Below are positions 48,588 to 57,389 of a DNA stretch of 64,000 nucleotides, piece after piece. Both the position numbers and the translations under genes were made by a program. Source of the stretch: Tabrizicola soli (GTDB taxonomy: Bacteria > Pseudomonadota > Alphaproteobacteria > Rhodobacterales > Rhodobacteraceae); assembly GCF_015999335.1 (NCBI RefSeq), contig NZ_JAEACP010000003.1, positions 166,130 to 230,129 of the forward strand, in the 5' to 3' direction. The notes below the pieces were generated by a model. The model had not been told where the DNA came from. It did not search any database and worked only from the letters and a program-made list of their open reading frames with translations. The stretch's first letter is position 1. Every line of letters begins with the position of its first letter.

Positions 48588-51185
48588 TCACTCCCCCGCC
48601 GCAGCCTTCTTCTTCGGGGCGGCCTTTTTCGCCGGGGCCTTCTTCTCGCCCGCCGCAGCCTTCTTCGCCGGGGCCTTCTTCGGAGCCGCCGCCTTCTTTG
48701 CCGGAGCCTTCTTCTTCGCCCCCGACTTCCCCGCCTTCTCGGCGATCAGGACCAGTGCCTCCTCCAGTGTGACCGCCTCCGGTTCCACCCCCTTCGGCAG
48801 GGTCGCGTTGACCTTTTCCCACTTCACATAGGGCCCGTATTTCCCCGGCATCACCTGGACCTCGCCCCCGTCGGGATGCGCCCCCAGCACCTTGAGCGGC
48901 CCCACCGCCGCCCCCCGGCCCCGCCCCCGCGCCGCCTTCTGGGCCAGCACCTCGACCGCCCGGTTCATCCCGATCGAGAAGACCTCCTCGACCTCCGGCA
49001 GGTTCGCATAGACCGGGCCATGCTTCACATAGGGCCCGAACCGCCCGATCCCGGCCTCGACCAGCACGCCGTCCTCCGGGTGCATCCCCACCTCGCGCGG
49101 CAGCGACAGGAGCGCCAGCGCCCGCTCCAGGGTCAGGCTGTCCGGCGTCCAGCCCTTCGGCAGGCTAGCCCGGTCCGGTTTCGGCTGCGCCTCGCTCGCC
49201 TCGCCCCGCTGGACGTAGGGCCCGAACCGCCCCGCCCGCAGGCTGATCTCCAGCCCGTTCTCGTCCTGCCCCAGCACCCGCCCGTCCGAGGCGACGCTCT
49301 CCGCGTCTCCCGCCAAGGGCCTTGTATAGCGGCACTCCGGATAGTTGCCGCAGCCGATGAAGGCCCCGCCCGAGCGCGCCGTCTTCAGGTGCAGCCGCCC
49401 CGTCCCGCAGGTCGGGCAGGCGCGCGGGTCGCCGCCATCGGCGCGGGGCGGGTAGAGGTGGGGGGCGAGGAACTCGTCCAGCTTTTCCAGCACCTCGCCG
49501 ATCCTGAGGTCCGCCGTCTCGGCAATCGCGGCCGAGAAGTCGCGCCAGAAGCGGGCCAGCACGTCCTTGTAATCGCGGTCCCCGGCCGAGACGTCGTCCA
49601 GTTCAGCCTCGAGGTCGGCGGTGAAATCATATTCCACATACCGCTTGAAGAAGTTCGCCAGGAAAGCCGTCACCAGCCGCCCCTTGTCCTCGGGGAAGAG
49701 GCGGTTCTTGTCCTTTCGCACATATTCGCGGTCGACGATCGTGGTCAGGATCGAGGCATAGGTCGAGGGGCGGCCGATCCCCAATTCCTCCATCCGCTTG
49801 ACCAAGGTCGCCTCGGTATAGCGCGGCGGCGGCTGGGTGAAATGCTGGTCCGGCGTAATCGCGCCCTTGGCCAGAGCCTCGCCCTGCATGACCTGCGGCA
49901 GGCGACCTTCCTCGTCATCCTCGTCGTCGCGGCCCTGGTCGTAGACCTTGAGGTAGCCATCGAACAGCACCACCTGCCCGTTGGCCCGGAAGCCCACTTC
50001 CCCATCCGGCGAGACGACGTCGACCGCCGTCCGCTCCAGCCGCGCGGCGGCCATCTGGGAGGAGATCGTCCGCTTCCAGATCAGGTCGTAGAGCTTGCGC
50101 TGGTCGTCCTCGACACGGATCTTCTCCGGCCCCAGGCCCATGTCCGTCGGCCGGATGCATTCATGCGCTTCCTGGGCATTCTTGGCCTTGTTCTTGTACA
50201 TGCGGGGAGACTCCGGAACGTACTCGGCCCCGAAGCGGCGCTTGATCTCGTCGCGCGCGGCCATCACGGCCTCAGGGGCCATGTCGATGCCGTCGGTCCG
50301 CATGTAGGTGATATACCCCGCCTCATAGAGGCGCTGCGCGGCGTTCATGCACTGTTTCGCGCCCATGCCGTATTTGCGGCTGGCCTCCTGCTGGAGGGTG
50401 GAGGTCATGAAGGGCGGCCAGGGGTTGCGGGTCGCGGGCTTCGATTCTACCGCCGCCACCTTGAAATCGCGGTGTTTTGCTGCCTGCACCGCCAGTTCGG
50501 CCGCCGTGGCGGTGGGGATGTCGAATTTCGCGAGCTTCCTGCCGCCGAGCGTGACCATCCCGGCCTCGAACTCCTGGCCGCGGGGGGTGCGGAAGACGGC
50601 TTTCACCGTCCAGTATTCCTGGGCCTTGAAAGCCTCGATCTCCATTTCCCGCTCGACGATGAGCCGCAGGCAGACCGATTGCACGCGGCCGGCCGACTTG
50701 GCGCCGGGGAGCTTGCGCCAGAGCACCGGCGAGAGGGTGAAGCCCACCAGATAGTCCAGGGCGCGGCGGGCGAGGTAGGCTTCGACGAGCGCCTGGTCGA
50801 CCTCGCGTGGTTCCTTCATCGCCTTGGTCACGGCATCCTTCGTGATCGCATTGAAGGTCACACGAGCGACGTTCTTCCCTTTCTTCAGCGAGCTTTGCAG
50901 GGCTTCCTTCAAATGCCAGCTGATCGCCTCGCCCTCGCGGTCGGGGTCGGTGGCGAGGATCAGCGTGTCGTCGGATTTCAGCGCCTCGGCTATGGCGCGG
51001 ATATGCTTCTTCGACTCGGGCGCGACTTCCCAAAGCATCTCGAACCCGTGCTCGGGATCGACGGAGCCGTCCTTGGCGGGCAGGTCGCGGACATGGCCGT
51101 AGGAAGCCAGCACGGTGAAGTCCGGGCCGAGATATTTGTTGATCGTCTTGGCCTTGGCCGGGGATTCGACGACTACGACTGGCAT
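48588..51185 (-). CDS. topA: DNA topoisomerase I
   Basis: Type IA topoisomerase that relaxes negative supercoils. 865 residues: TOPRIM domain with VVVESPAKAKTINKYLG at the N-terminus and LATDPDREGEAISWHLKEAL, active-site Tyr in GYITYMRTDGIDM at about 297, one zinc-finger-like C4 unit (CPTCGTGRLHLKTARSGG), topoisomerase C-terminal repeats (GRFGPYV seen twice), and a Lys/Ala-rich tail (repeats of APAKKAAAPKK) that should bind DNA non-specifically. Length and order are typical. Lies downstream of dprA. Confidence 0.96.
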   Translation of the reverse strand: MPVVVVESPAKAKTINKYLGPDFTVLASYGHVRDLPAKDGSVDPEHGFEMLWEVAPESKKHIRAIAEALKSDDTLILATDPDREGEAISWHLKEALQSSLKKGKNVARVTFNAITKDAVTKAMKEPREVDQALVEAYLARRALDYLVGFTLSPVLWRKLPGAKSAGRVQSVCLRLIVEREMEIEAFKAQEYWTVKAVFRTPRGQEFEAGMVTLGGRKLAKFDIPTATAAELAVQAAKHRDFKVAAVESKPATRNPWPPFMTSTLQQEASRKYGMGAKQCMNAAQRLYEAGYITYMRTDGIDMAPEAVMAARDEIKRRFGAEYVPESPRMYKNKAKNAQEAHECIRPTDMGLGPEKIRVEDDQRKLYDLIWKRTISSQMAAARLERTAVDVVSPDGEVGFRANGQVVLFDGYLKVYDQGRDDEDDEEGRLPQVMQGEALAKGAITPDQHFTQPPPRYTEATLVKRMEELGIGRPSTYASILTTIVDREYVRKDKNRLFPEDKGRLVTAFLANFFKRYVEYDFTADLEAELDDVSAGDRDYKDVLARFWRDFSAAIAETADLRIGEVLEKLDEFLAPHLYPPRADGGDPRACPTCGTGRLHLKTARSGGAFIGCGNYPECRYTRPLAGDAESVASDGRVLGQDENGLEISLRAGRFGPYVQRGEASEAQPKPDRASLPKGWTPDSLTLERALALLSLPREVGMHPEDGVLVEAGIGRFGPYVKHGPVYANLPEVEEVFSIGMNRAVEVLAQKAARGRGRGAAVGPLKVLGAHPDGGEVQVMPGKYGPYVKWEKVNATLPKGVEPEAVTLEEALVLIAEKAGKSGAKKKAPAKKAAAPKKAPAKKAAAGEKKAPAKKAAPKKKAAAGE

Positions 51186-51224
51186 GATTTCCCGAACTCC
51201 GACGGCCTTGCGAATGGCGCGGCA

Positions 51225-51253
51225 ACATGTGGGAGAAGCGGCGGCAATGTCAA
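51225..51253 (-). promoter_or_regulatory. Candidate topA promoter
   Basis: On the minus strand a perfect -35 TTGACA (51253-51248), 17 bases, then ACATGT (51230-51225). The leader to the topA ATG would be about 33 bases. The -10 is weak but the -35 and spacing are ideal. Confidence 0.5.
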
Positions 51254-51320
51254 CCGGCGGCGCGGATTGTCGCGGTCACACTTCGGCCAGACCCATTTTC
51301 GGCGTGGACTCCCGGACCCG

Positions 51321-52475
51321 TCAGTCGATCCGCGAGAGCAGGCCGCCCGGCTGGCGCGCGATGCGGCCATCCAGCTCGAGGTTGAGAAGTTCGGGCGCGA
51401 GTTCGGCGGGGCTGAGCTTCAGGTCACGCACCAGTTGATCCTCGGCCAGGGGGCTGGGCCCGAGGCGCGAAAGGATCATCGAATGGAGGAGCGCCACATC
51501 CTTCAGCGGGCGCCGCGGGGCCTGGGGGCCGGGAAGCGGCGGCTGGACCGGCAGGCGCAGGTCCGGCTCGGCCAGAGTGGGGGCCCCCAGCGCCTCTGCC
51601 ACATCGGCCGGGCCGCGGACCAGAAGCGCGCCGTCGCGGATCAGCATGTTGCAGCCCGAGGCGCGGGCATCGAAGGGGTGGCCGGGGACCGCCATCACCT
51701 CGCGCCCATAGTCCAGCGCGGCTTTCGCGGTGATCAGGCTGCCGGATCTGGCCGCCGCCTCGACCACCACCACGGCGCGGCCAAGTCCTGCGACGATGCG
51801 GTTGCGCAGCGGGAAATGCCGGGCCTGGGGGACAAGGCCGGGGGGATGCTCGCTGATCCGGCAGCCCAGCGCGGCGATCCGGGCGGCCAGCGCGGCATTC
51901 TCGGGCGGATAGATCACGTCGATCCCGCCGGCCATGACGGCGATCGTGCGCCCCTCGCCCTCGAGTGCCGCCTCATGCGCGGCGGCGTCGATGCCGCGCG
52001 CAAGGCCCGAAACCACTGTGAATCCGGCCTCGGAAAGGCCCTGCCCCAGGCGGCGCGCCATGCGCAGGCCCAGCGACGAGGCATTGCGCGCGCCGACCAT
52101 CGCGACCGAAGGGCGGTCGAGAAGCGCCAGGTCGCCAAGCGCCCAGAGGACCGGGGGCGCGTCCGGCAGGTCCGTCAGCGCGGCGGGATAACCGGCCTCG
52201 CCATGCACCAGAAGCCGGGCGCCGAGCGCGCGGCCCTGTTTCGCCTCGGCCTGAACCACGCCCAGGGGACAGATTTCGTAGTTTTCGACCCCGGCAGCCA
52301 GCGCGATGCCCGGCAGGGCCGCCAGCGCGGCGCGGGCCGTGCCATGTTCGGCCATCAGCCGGTGGAAGGTGACCGCCCCCACGCGGCGGGAGCGAACGAG
52401 GCGGAGCCGGCCCAGCCGGTCATCCTCCGTCCTGGGGGGTGTGGGGTGTGTGGGGTTGGAAATCTGCCCGTCCAT
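51321..52475 (-). CDS. dprA: DNA processing protein DprA
   Basis: Loads RecA on incoming single-stranded DNA during transformation. 384 residues: N-terminal SAM-like region, then a Rossmann-like core with SVAMVGARNASSLGLRMARR and VVSGLARGIDAAAHEAALEG, and a C-terminal winged-helix-like domain (SPAELAPELLNLELDGRIAR). All usual landmarks are present. Same direction as topA, separated by 135 bases. Confidence 0.93.
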   Translation of the reverse strand: MDGQISNPTHPTPPRTEDDRLGRLRLVRSRRVGAVTFHRLMAEHGTARAALAALPGIALAAGVENYEICPLGVVQAEAKQGRALGARLLVHGEAGYPAALTDLPDAPPVLWALGDLALLDRPSVAMVGARNASSLGLRMARRLGQGLSEAGFTVVSGLARGIDAAAHEAALEGEGRTIAVMAGGIDVIYPPENAALAARIAALGCRISEHPPGLVPQARHFPLRNRIVAGLGRAVVVVEAAARSGSLITAKAALDYGREVMAVPGHPFDARASGCNMLIRDGALLVRGPADVAEALGAPTLAEPDLRLPVQPPLPGPQAPRRPLKDVALLHSMILSRLGPSPLAEDQLVRDLKLSPAELAPELLNLELDGRIARQPGGLLSRID

Positions 52476-52568
52476 CCGGCGCCTCGCCTCGTTCGCGAGT
52501 CGCAGATTGCACCGGGAAGGTTAACGATTGTTGAATCACACTGATCGGCATTGAACCCGGAGCGGTTT

Positions 52569-52578
52569 TTTGATCAAA
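52569..52578. promoter_or_regulatory. TTTGATCAAA palindrome upstream of gabT
   Basis: A perfect 10-base palindrome in the 145-base region between divergent dprA and gabT, 42 bases before the gabT ATG. It could be an operator for a gabT regulator. It is not an FNR site, since the half-sites lack the four-base spacer. Confidence 0.3.
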
Positions 52579-52620
52579 TGCGCCGAGGGCTCCGGGCGGG
52601 GCCGCACAGGGAGCAAGACC

Positions 52621-53898
52621 ATGCTGAATGCCGAAGTAGCCAAGCGCCGCGACGAAGCGATCTCGCGCGGGGTGGGGATGATGACCCAGATCTACGCCGA
52701 CCGGGCTTTGAACTCGGAAATCTGGGATATCGAGGGCAACCGCTACATCGACTTCGCCGCCGGGATCGCGGTGGTGAACACCGGGCACTGCCATCCGAAG
52801 GTGATGGCCGCAGTGGCGAACCAGATGTCGAAGTTCACCCATACCTGCCACCAGGTGATGCCCTACGAGAACTACATCCGCCTGGCCGAGCGCCTGAACG
52901 AGAAGGTGCCGGGCGACTTCAGGAAGAAGACGATCTTCGTCACCACCGGCGCCGAAGCCTGCGAGAACGCCATCAAGATCGCCCGCATCGCCACGGGCCG
53001 CAACGCCGTCATCGCCTTCGGCGGCGGCTTCCACGGCCGGACCTTCATGGGGATGAGCCTCACCGGCAAGGTCGAGCCCTACAAGAAGGGCTTCGGCGCG
53101 ATGATGCCCGACGTCTTCCACGTCCCCTTCCCGATGGAGCCGCACGGCATCTCGACCAAGGACGCGATGGCGGGGATCGAGAAGCTGTTCAAGGCCGACC
53201 TCGACCCGGCCCGCGTCGCCGCGATCATCTTCGAGCCCGTGCAGGGCGAGGGCGGCTTCTACCCGGCGCCCACCGATCTGGTGAAGGCGATCCGCGCGCT
53301 TTGCGACAAGCATGGCATCGTGATGATCGCGGATGAGGTGCAGACCGGCTTTGCCCGGACCGGCAACCTCTTCGCGATGGAGATGCATGGCGTCGCGGCG
53401 GACCTGACCACCATGGCCAAGGGCCTTGCCGGGGGGCTGCCGCTGGCCGCCGTCACCGGGCGGGCCGAGTTGATGGATGCCGCCAATCCCGGCGGGCTGG
53501 GCGGGACCTATGCGGGCAACCCGCTGGGCATCGCGGCGGCCAATGCCGTGTTGGACGTGATCGAGGAGGAAGACCTCTGCGCCCGCGCGAACGAGCTGGG
53601 CAGCCGGCTGAAGCAGCGGCTCGAGGCGCTGCGCGCCACGACGCCGGAAATCATCGACATCCGCGGCCCCGGCTTCATGGTCGCGGTCGAGTTCGGCAAT
53701 GCCGCCACCAAGGAGCCCGACGCGGGCTTCACCGGCCGGGTCCGGCTTGAGGCGCAGAAGCGCGGGCTGATCCTGCTGACCTGCGGCGTCTACGGCAACG
53801 TCGTGCGCTTCCTGGCCCCGATCACCATTCCCGACGCGCATTTCGCCGAGGCGATGGAGATTCTCGAGGCCTCGGTCGCCGCTGCCCGCCAGGGGTGA
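52621..53898 (+). CDS. gabT: 4-aminobutyrate--2-oxoglutarate transaminase
   Basis: PLP enzyme converting 4-aminobutyrate and 2-oxoglutarate to succinate semialdehyde and glutamate. 425 residues, class III aminotransferase: IWDIEGNRYIDFAAGIAVVN, the phosphate-binding TTGAEACENAIKIAR, the PLP Asp in IADEVQTGFARTG, and the Schiff-base lysine in LTTMAKGLAGGLPLAAVTG at about 268. The ATG at 52621 lies where homologues start; an upstream GTG-type frame exists. gabD is not in the window. Related omega-transaminase specificities cannot be excluded. Confidence 0.88.
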   Translation: MLNAEVAKRRDEAISRGVGMMTQIYADRALNSEIWDIEGNRYIDFAAGIAVVNTGHCHPKVMAAVANQMSKFTHTCHQVMPYENYIRLAERLNEKVPGDFRKKTIFVTTGAEACENAIKIARIATGRNAVIAFGGGFHGRTFMGMSLTGKVEPYKKGFGAMMPDVFHVPFPMEPHGISTKDAMAGIEKLFKADLDPARVAAIIFEPVQGEGGFYPAPTDLVKAIRALCDKHGIVMIADEVQTGFARTGNLFAMEMHGVAADLTTMAKGLAGGLPLAAVTGRAELMDAANPGGLGGTYAGNPLGIAAANAVLDVIEEEDLCARANELGSRLKQRLEALRATTPEIIDIRGPGFMVAVEFGNAATKEPDAGFTGRVRLEAQKRGLILLTCGVYGNVVRFLAPITIPDAHFAEAMEILEASVAAARQG

Positions 53899-53901
53899 TG
53901 G

Positions 53902-55056
53902 ATGAAATACCTTGGCGAGACGGCCAGGGCGGGCGGCCATGACACCATGGCAGCGATCAATGATCTGGCGGCGAGGGGCGGACCGTCCCCCTGGCGCCAG
54001 GCGCTTCATCTCCTCTGGCTTGCCCTGTCCCGCAGCGGCGTCCGGCCCGAGGAATATTTCACCTATGCCCTGTGGCGGAAGGATCGCGGGCGGGCCTTCC
54101 TCAGGGGTTTCCTGCCGAACCACCGCAAGCGGGAGTTCAACGCCTCGTTCCTGATGCCCGACCGGGGGCTGGCCGAGGCGGTGATGAACGACAAGCTGGC
54201 GACCGAGACGCTGCTTCTGGCGCGTGGCCTGCCGGTCTCGCGCAGCCGCGCGGTCTGGCAACCGCCGGGCGCGGCGGCGCTGCCCGAATTGCCGGGGCTT
54301 AAGGTGCTGGAAAGCCCGGCCGCATTGGAGGGCTTTCTCTCCGACGCGGCCAACCTGCCCACCTTCGGCAAGCCGCGCGCCGAGAGCTTTGCCCGGGGCG
54401 CGGCCGTGATCGCGGGGCTGGCTGCGCCCGGCACCCTGCGCTTCCTGACCGGGGCAACCGCGCCGGTGCGGGCGCTGGCGGCCGAGATCGCGCAGGACTG
54501 GGGCGCGGGCTATCTGTTCCAGGATTTCTACCAATGCGCCGGTTCGATCCGCAGCCACACCGGGCAGGCCATGGCCTCGGTGCGGATCGTGACCCTCTGG
54601 ACCGAGCGCGGGATCGAACCCTGGTATGCCGTGATCCGCCTGCCCGCGCGGACGGCGATGCATGACGGCGACGCCCTCGACCTGCGGATCTGGGGGCTGA
54701 TCGAGCTGGAAACCGGCCGGATCGCCAGGCTGCGCAACCTGCGCGACCCGCTGACCCCGGACCTGACGCATGGCCACGACCCCGGCAGGCCCTTCCTCGG
54801 CACCACCCTGCCCGACTGGTCCCGCGCGGTCGAGATCTGCCGCGAGGGGCATCTTGCCTTCCCCGGCCATGGCATCATCGGCTGGGATGTGTTCCTGACC
54901 GATGCCGGCCCGCTTCTGAACGAGGCGAACGTGACGCCCGGCCACCTCTATCAGGTCGCGGCGCAGCGGCCGCTGCTGAACCCCGAGCTGCGCCCGGCCT
55001 ACGAGCGGGCGAAGGCCTTCGCCCGCCTGCACGGTGGCGGCGCGGGCCGCTTCTGA
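53902..55056 (+). CDS. Sugar-transfer-associated ATP-grasp family protein
   Basis: 384 residues: an N-terminal helical region (about 1-90) followed by an ATP-grasp-like C-terminal half (FQDFYQCAGSIRSHTGQAMA, RIVTLWTERGIEPWYAVIRL, GIIGWDVFLTDAGPLLNEAN). The late Asp and Asn residues (DVF and NEAN) match metal ligands of ATP-grasp enzymes. It fits the sugar-transfer-associated ATP-grasp family, which ligates unknown substrates. It starts three bases after gabT, so it is probably co-transcribed. Confidence 0.75.
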   Translation: MKYLGETARAGGHDTMAAINDLAARGGPSPWRQALHLLWLALSRSGVRPEEYFTYALWRKDRGRAFLRGFLPNHRKREFNASFLMPDRGLAEAVMNDKLATETLLLARGLPVSRSRAVWQPPGAAALPELPGLKVLESPAALEGFLSDAANLPTFGKPRAESFARGAAVIAGLAAPGTLRFLTGATAPVRALAAEIAQDWGAGYLFQDFYQCAGSIRSHTGQAMASVRIVTLWTERGIEPWYAVIRLPARTAMHDGDALDLRIWGLIELETGRIARLRNLRDPLTPDLTHGHDPGRPFLGTTLPDWSRAVEICREGHLAFPGHGIIGWDVFLTDAGPLLNEANVTPGHLYQVAAQRPLLNPELRPAYERAKAFARLHGGGAGRF

Positions 55057-55095
55057 CATTGGACCGGCGGAAAATCGCGGATAGACACGACTGGG

Positions 55096-55120
55096 GGAAC
55101 TTGGCCCCACGGCACACGTT
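55096..55120 (+). promoter_or_regulatory. ECF-type (EcfG-like) promoter before the glycine-zipper lipoprotein gene
   Basis: GGAAC (55096-55100), exactly 16 bases, CGTT (55117-55120): this equals the GGAAC-N16/17-CGTT consensus of the alphaproteobacterial general stress sigma factor. Transcription would start near 55127, 26 bases before the ATG. Rhodobacterales often lack EcfG, so another alternative sigma factor may read it. Confidence 0.5.
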
Positions 55121-55152
55121 ATAGTGCCGAAAATCAGCTCTCGGAGGCTCAC

Positions 55153-55413
55153 ATGACCCGATTCCTTATCGTCCTTTCCGCCCTTCCCCTGACTCTCGCC
55201 GCCTGCACCCCGGCCGAGCAGAATGCGGCGATCGGCACCTTGGGCGGGGCTGCCGTCGGCGCCGCCGTCTCGTCGGATGACGACCGCGAGAAGGGCGCCG
55301 CGATCGGCGCCGTGGTCGGCCTCGTCGGCTCTCAGCTGATCGGGCCGGCCCAGAGGAGCGGCGACTGCTACTACCGCGACCAGTATGGCCGCCGGTTCAT
55401 CGCGCCCTGCTGA
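55153..55413 (+). CDS. Glycine-zipper (YMGG-like) lipoprotein
   Basis: 86 residues: signal peptide with lipobox (TLAAC, Cys 18), a glycine-zipper region (AAIGTLGGAAVGAAVSSDDD then KGAAIGAVVGLVGSQLIG), and a Cys-containing tail (DCYYRDQYGRRFIAPC). GGAGG lies five bases before the ATG. Likely an envelope protein; the stress-type promoter supports a role in envelope stress, by inference only. Confidence 0.8.
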   Translation: MTRFLIVLSALPLTLAACTPAEQNAAIGTLGGAAVGAAVSSDDDREKGAAIGAVVGLVGSQLIGPAQRSGDCYYRDQYGRRFIAPC

Positions 55414-55422
55414 TGACAGACC

Positions 55423-55450
55423 TGCCCCCGCGTCCCGTGATGCGGGGGCA
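55423..55450 (+). terminator. Hairpin after the glycine-zipper lipoprotein gene
   Basis: TGCCCCCGC and GCGGGGGCA are perfect 9-base arms around a ten-base loop, nine bases after the stop. Only a pyrimidine-rich stretch follows, not a clean T-run. Confidence 0.5.
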
Positions 55451-55511
55451 CCACCTTCCCTCTCCGGCAGCCAGTGGCTAAAAGGGCGCGTCCCTTTGCG
55501 AAAGGCCACCG

Positions 55512-56246
55512 ATGCCCGACCCCGCACCTTCCGGCATCCGGCTTGACCAGGCCACTGTCAGGCTTGGCGGGCGTGTCGTGCTGGACGGGCTGCGCCTGTC
55601 CCTTTCCGAACGGCGCATCGGCATCCTGGGCCGCAACGGCTCGGGCAAGACCACCTTGCTGCGGCTGATCGCCGGTCTGATCGCACCCGATCAGGGTCGC
55701 GTCACGGTCGAGGGCGCGGATCCCTTCGCCGACCGCAAGGCCGCGCTCGGCAACCTCGGCATCCTGTTCCAGAACCCCGACCACCAGATCCTGTTCCCCA
55801 CCGTCGAGGAGGAACTGGCCTTCGGACTGGTCCAGCAGGGCCTGCCGCAGCGCGAGGCCCTGGCCCGCGCCCACGATCTTCTGGCCGGGGAAGGCCGCAG
55901 CCATTGGGCGCAGGCGCCGGTCTCGACCCTGAGCCAGGGCCAGCGGCATTACCTCTGCCTGCTCGCGGTCCTGATGATGCAGCCCCGGACAATCCTGCTG
56001 GACGAGCCCTTTGCCGGCCTCGACCTGCCGACCCAGGCGCGGCTTTCGCGCCGCCTGGCCGCCCTGCCGCAGCGGCTGGTGACGATCACCCACGACCCGG
56101 CGGCGCTGGAAGGGGCGGACCGGGTGCTGTGGCTCGAGGCGGGGCGGATCGCGCTGGACGGCCCGCCCGCCGAGGTGCTGCCCGCCTTCATCGCCGAGAT
56201 GGAACGGATCGGAGCCTGCGATGCTGACGCTGACCTCGCCGGTTGA
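55512..56246 (+). CDS. bioM: Biotin ECF transporter ATPase
   Basis: ATP-binding subunit of the energy-coupling factor biotin importer. 244 residues: Walker A ILGRNGSGKTTLL near residues 38-50, Q-loop at ILFQNPDHQILF, signature LSQGQRHYLCLLAV, Walker B TILLDEPFAGLDL and the switch His in LVTITHDPAAL. The next gene starts 26 bases inside its end. Together with bioN and bioY it forms the group described in Rhodobacter capsulatus. Confidence 0.93.
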   Translation: MPDPAPSGIRLDQATVRLGGRVVLDGLRLSLSERRIGILGRNGSGKTTLLRLIAGLIAPDQGRVTVEGADPFADRKAALGNLGILFQNPDHQILFPTVEEELAFGLVQQGLPQREALARAHDLLAGEGRSHWAQAPVSTLSQGQRHYLCLLAVLMMQPRTILLDEPFAGLDLPTQARLSRRLAALPQRLVTITHDPAALEGADRVLWLEAGRIALDGPPAEVLPAFIAEMERIGACDADADLAG

Positions 56247-56820
56247 GATCTGGGCGCACCGCCTGCCTGCGGGGCTGAAGCTGGGGTTTCTGGCGCTGGC
56301 GACCAGCGGCCTGTTCATGCTGGACCGGCCGCTCTGGCTGGCCGCGGCGGCGCTGGCCGCGGCCGGGCTTTACGCCAGCGCCGGCGGCCGCTTTGCCCTG
56401 GCCGGTCTGCGGCTGCTGCGGCCGCTCTGGCCCTTCCTCGTCGTCGTCGGCCTCTGGCACCTCTGGACCGGGGCATGGCAGGCCGGGGGCGTGATCCTGT
56501 TGCGCATGGCGACGGCCGTGGCACTGGCGAATTTCGTCACCATGACCACCCGGCTGTCCGACATGATCGCCACCGTCCAGCGCCTGGCGCGGCCGCTGGC
56601 GGTCGTCGGCCTGTCGCCCCGCCGTCTGGCCCTGGCCATGGCGCTGGTCATCCGCTTCATCCCGGTGATGCTGGAGCGGATGGAGCAGATCACGCAAAGC
56701 TGGCGCGCGCGCTCGCCGCGATCTCCGCGCTGGCGGGTGCTGGTGCCCGCGACGCTCGCCGCCCTCGACGACGCCGACCGCGCGGCCGAGGCCTTGCGGG
56801 CGCGGGGCGGGGCTGGTTAA
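56221..56820 (+). CDS. bioN: Biotin ECF transporter transmembrane subunit
   Basis: T component of the importer, 199 residues, with several N-terminal helices and the short cytoplasmic coupling helices near the C-terminus (RMEQITQSWRARSPRSPRWR, carrying the ARS-type coupling motif of ECF T proteins). Start codon lies 26 bases before the bioM stop, an unusually long overlap; downstream in-frame starts are possible but would cut the first helix region. Confidence 0.88.
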   Translation: MLTLTSPVEIWAHRLPAGLKLGFLALATSGLFMLDRPLWLAAAALAAAGLYASAGGRFALAGLRLLRPLWPFLVVVGLWHLWTGAWQAGGVILLRMATAVALANFVTMTTRLSDMIATVQRLARPLAVVGLSPRRLALAMALVIRFIPVMLERMEQITQSWRARSPRSPRWRVLVPATLAALDDADRAAEALRARGGAG

Positions 56821-56846
56821 TAGGCTGACGCAACCCGGAGACGAAG

Positions 56847-57389
56847 ATGGAACGCAACCTCACCCATATCGCCCTCTTCGCCGCGCTGATCGCGGTCCTG
56901 GGGCTGGTCCCGAAGATCGACCTTGCCGCCGGGGTGCCGATCACCGCGCAATCGCTGGGCATCATGCTGTGCGGCACGGTCCTTGGTGCACGCCGGGGCG
57001 CGCTGGCGGTGCTGTTGTTCCTGGCCCTCGTCGCGGCTGGCCTGCCGCTGCTGTCGGGCGGGCGCGGCGGCCTGGGGGTCTTTGCCGGGCCTTCGGTCGG
57101 CTATCTGGTGGGCTTCCCCGTCGCGGCCTTCGTCACCGGCTGGCTGATGGAGCGGACGACGCTTTCCACCGGACTCGCGGCGGGCGCGGCCTCGGTCATC
57201 GGGGGGATCGGGGTGCTTTATGTGTTCGGCATCGGCGGCATGGCGCTGATGCTGGGCGTCACGCCGACCGAAGCCGCCTTCCTCGGCATGGCCTTCCTGC
57301 CGGGCGACATCGTCAAGGCCGTCCTCGCGGGCATGGTGACGCAAAGCCTGGCGCGGATGCGTCCGGCCTCGCTTCTGTCACGCGCCTGA
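56847..57389 (+). CDS. bioY: Biotin transporter substrate-binding subunit
   Basis: S component that binds biotin in the membrane. 180 residues with six helices and family landmarks: AAGVPITAQSLGIMLCGTVL near the N-terminus, GPSVGYLVGFPVAAFVTGWL in the middle and the late FLPGDIVKAVLAG segment with its Asp and Lys. The 3' end overlaps the end of the convergent thiolase gene by 12 bases. Confidence 0.92.
   Translation: MERNLTHIALFAALIAVLGLVPKIDLAAGVPITAQSLGIMLCGTVLGARRGALAVLLFLALVAAGLPLLSGGRGGLGVFAGPSVGYLVGFPVAAFVTGWLMERTTLSTGLAAGAASVIGGIGVLYVFGIGGMALMLGVTPTEAAFLGMAFLPGDIVKAVLAGMVTQSLARMRPASLLSRA

Noticed and set aside
48876..52544. A 1,222-codon open frame on the plus strand opposite topA and dprA
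   Set aside because: Antisense shadow with Arg/Leu/Gly/Gln bias and no motifs.
52569..52578. TTTGATCAAA read as an FNR/FnrL site
   Set aside because: FNR sites need TTGAT and ATCAA separated by four bases; here the halves overlap.
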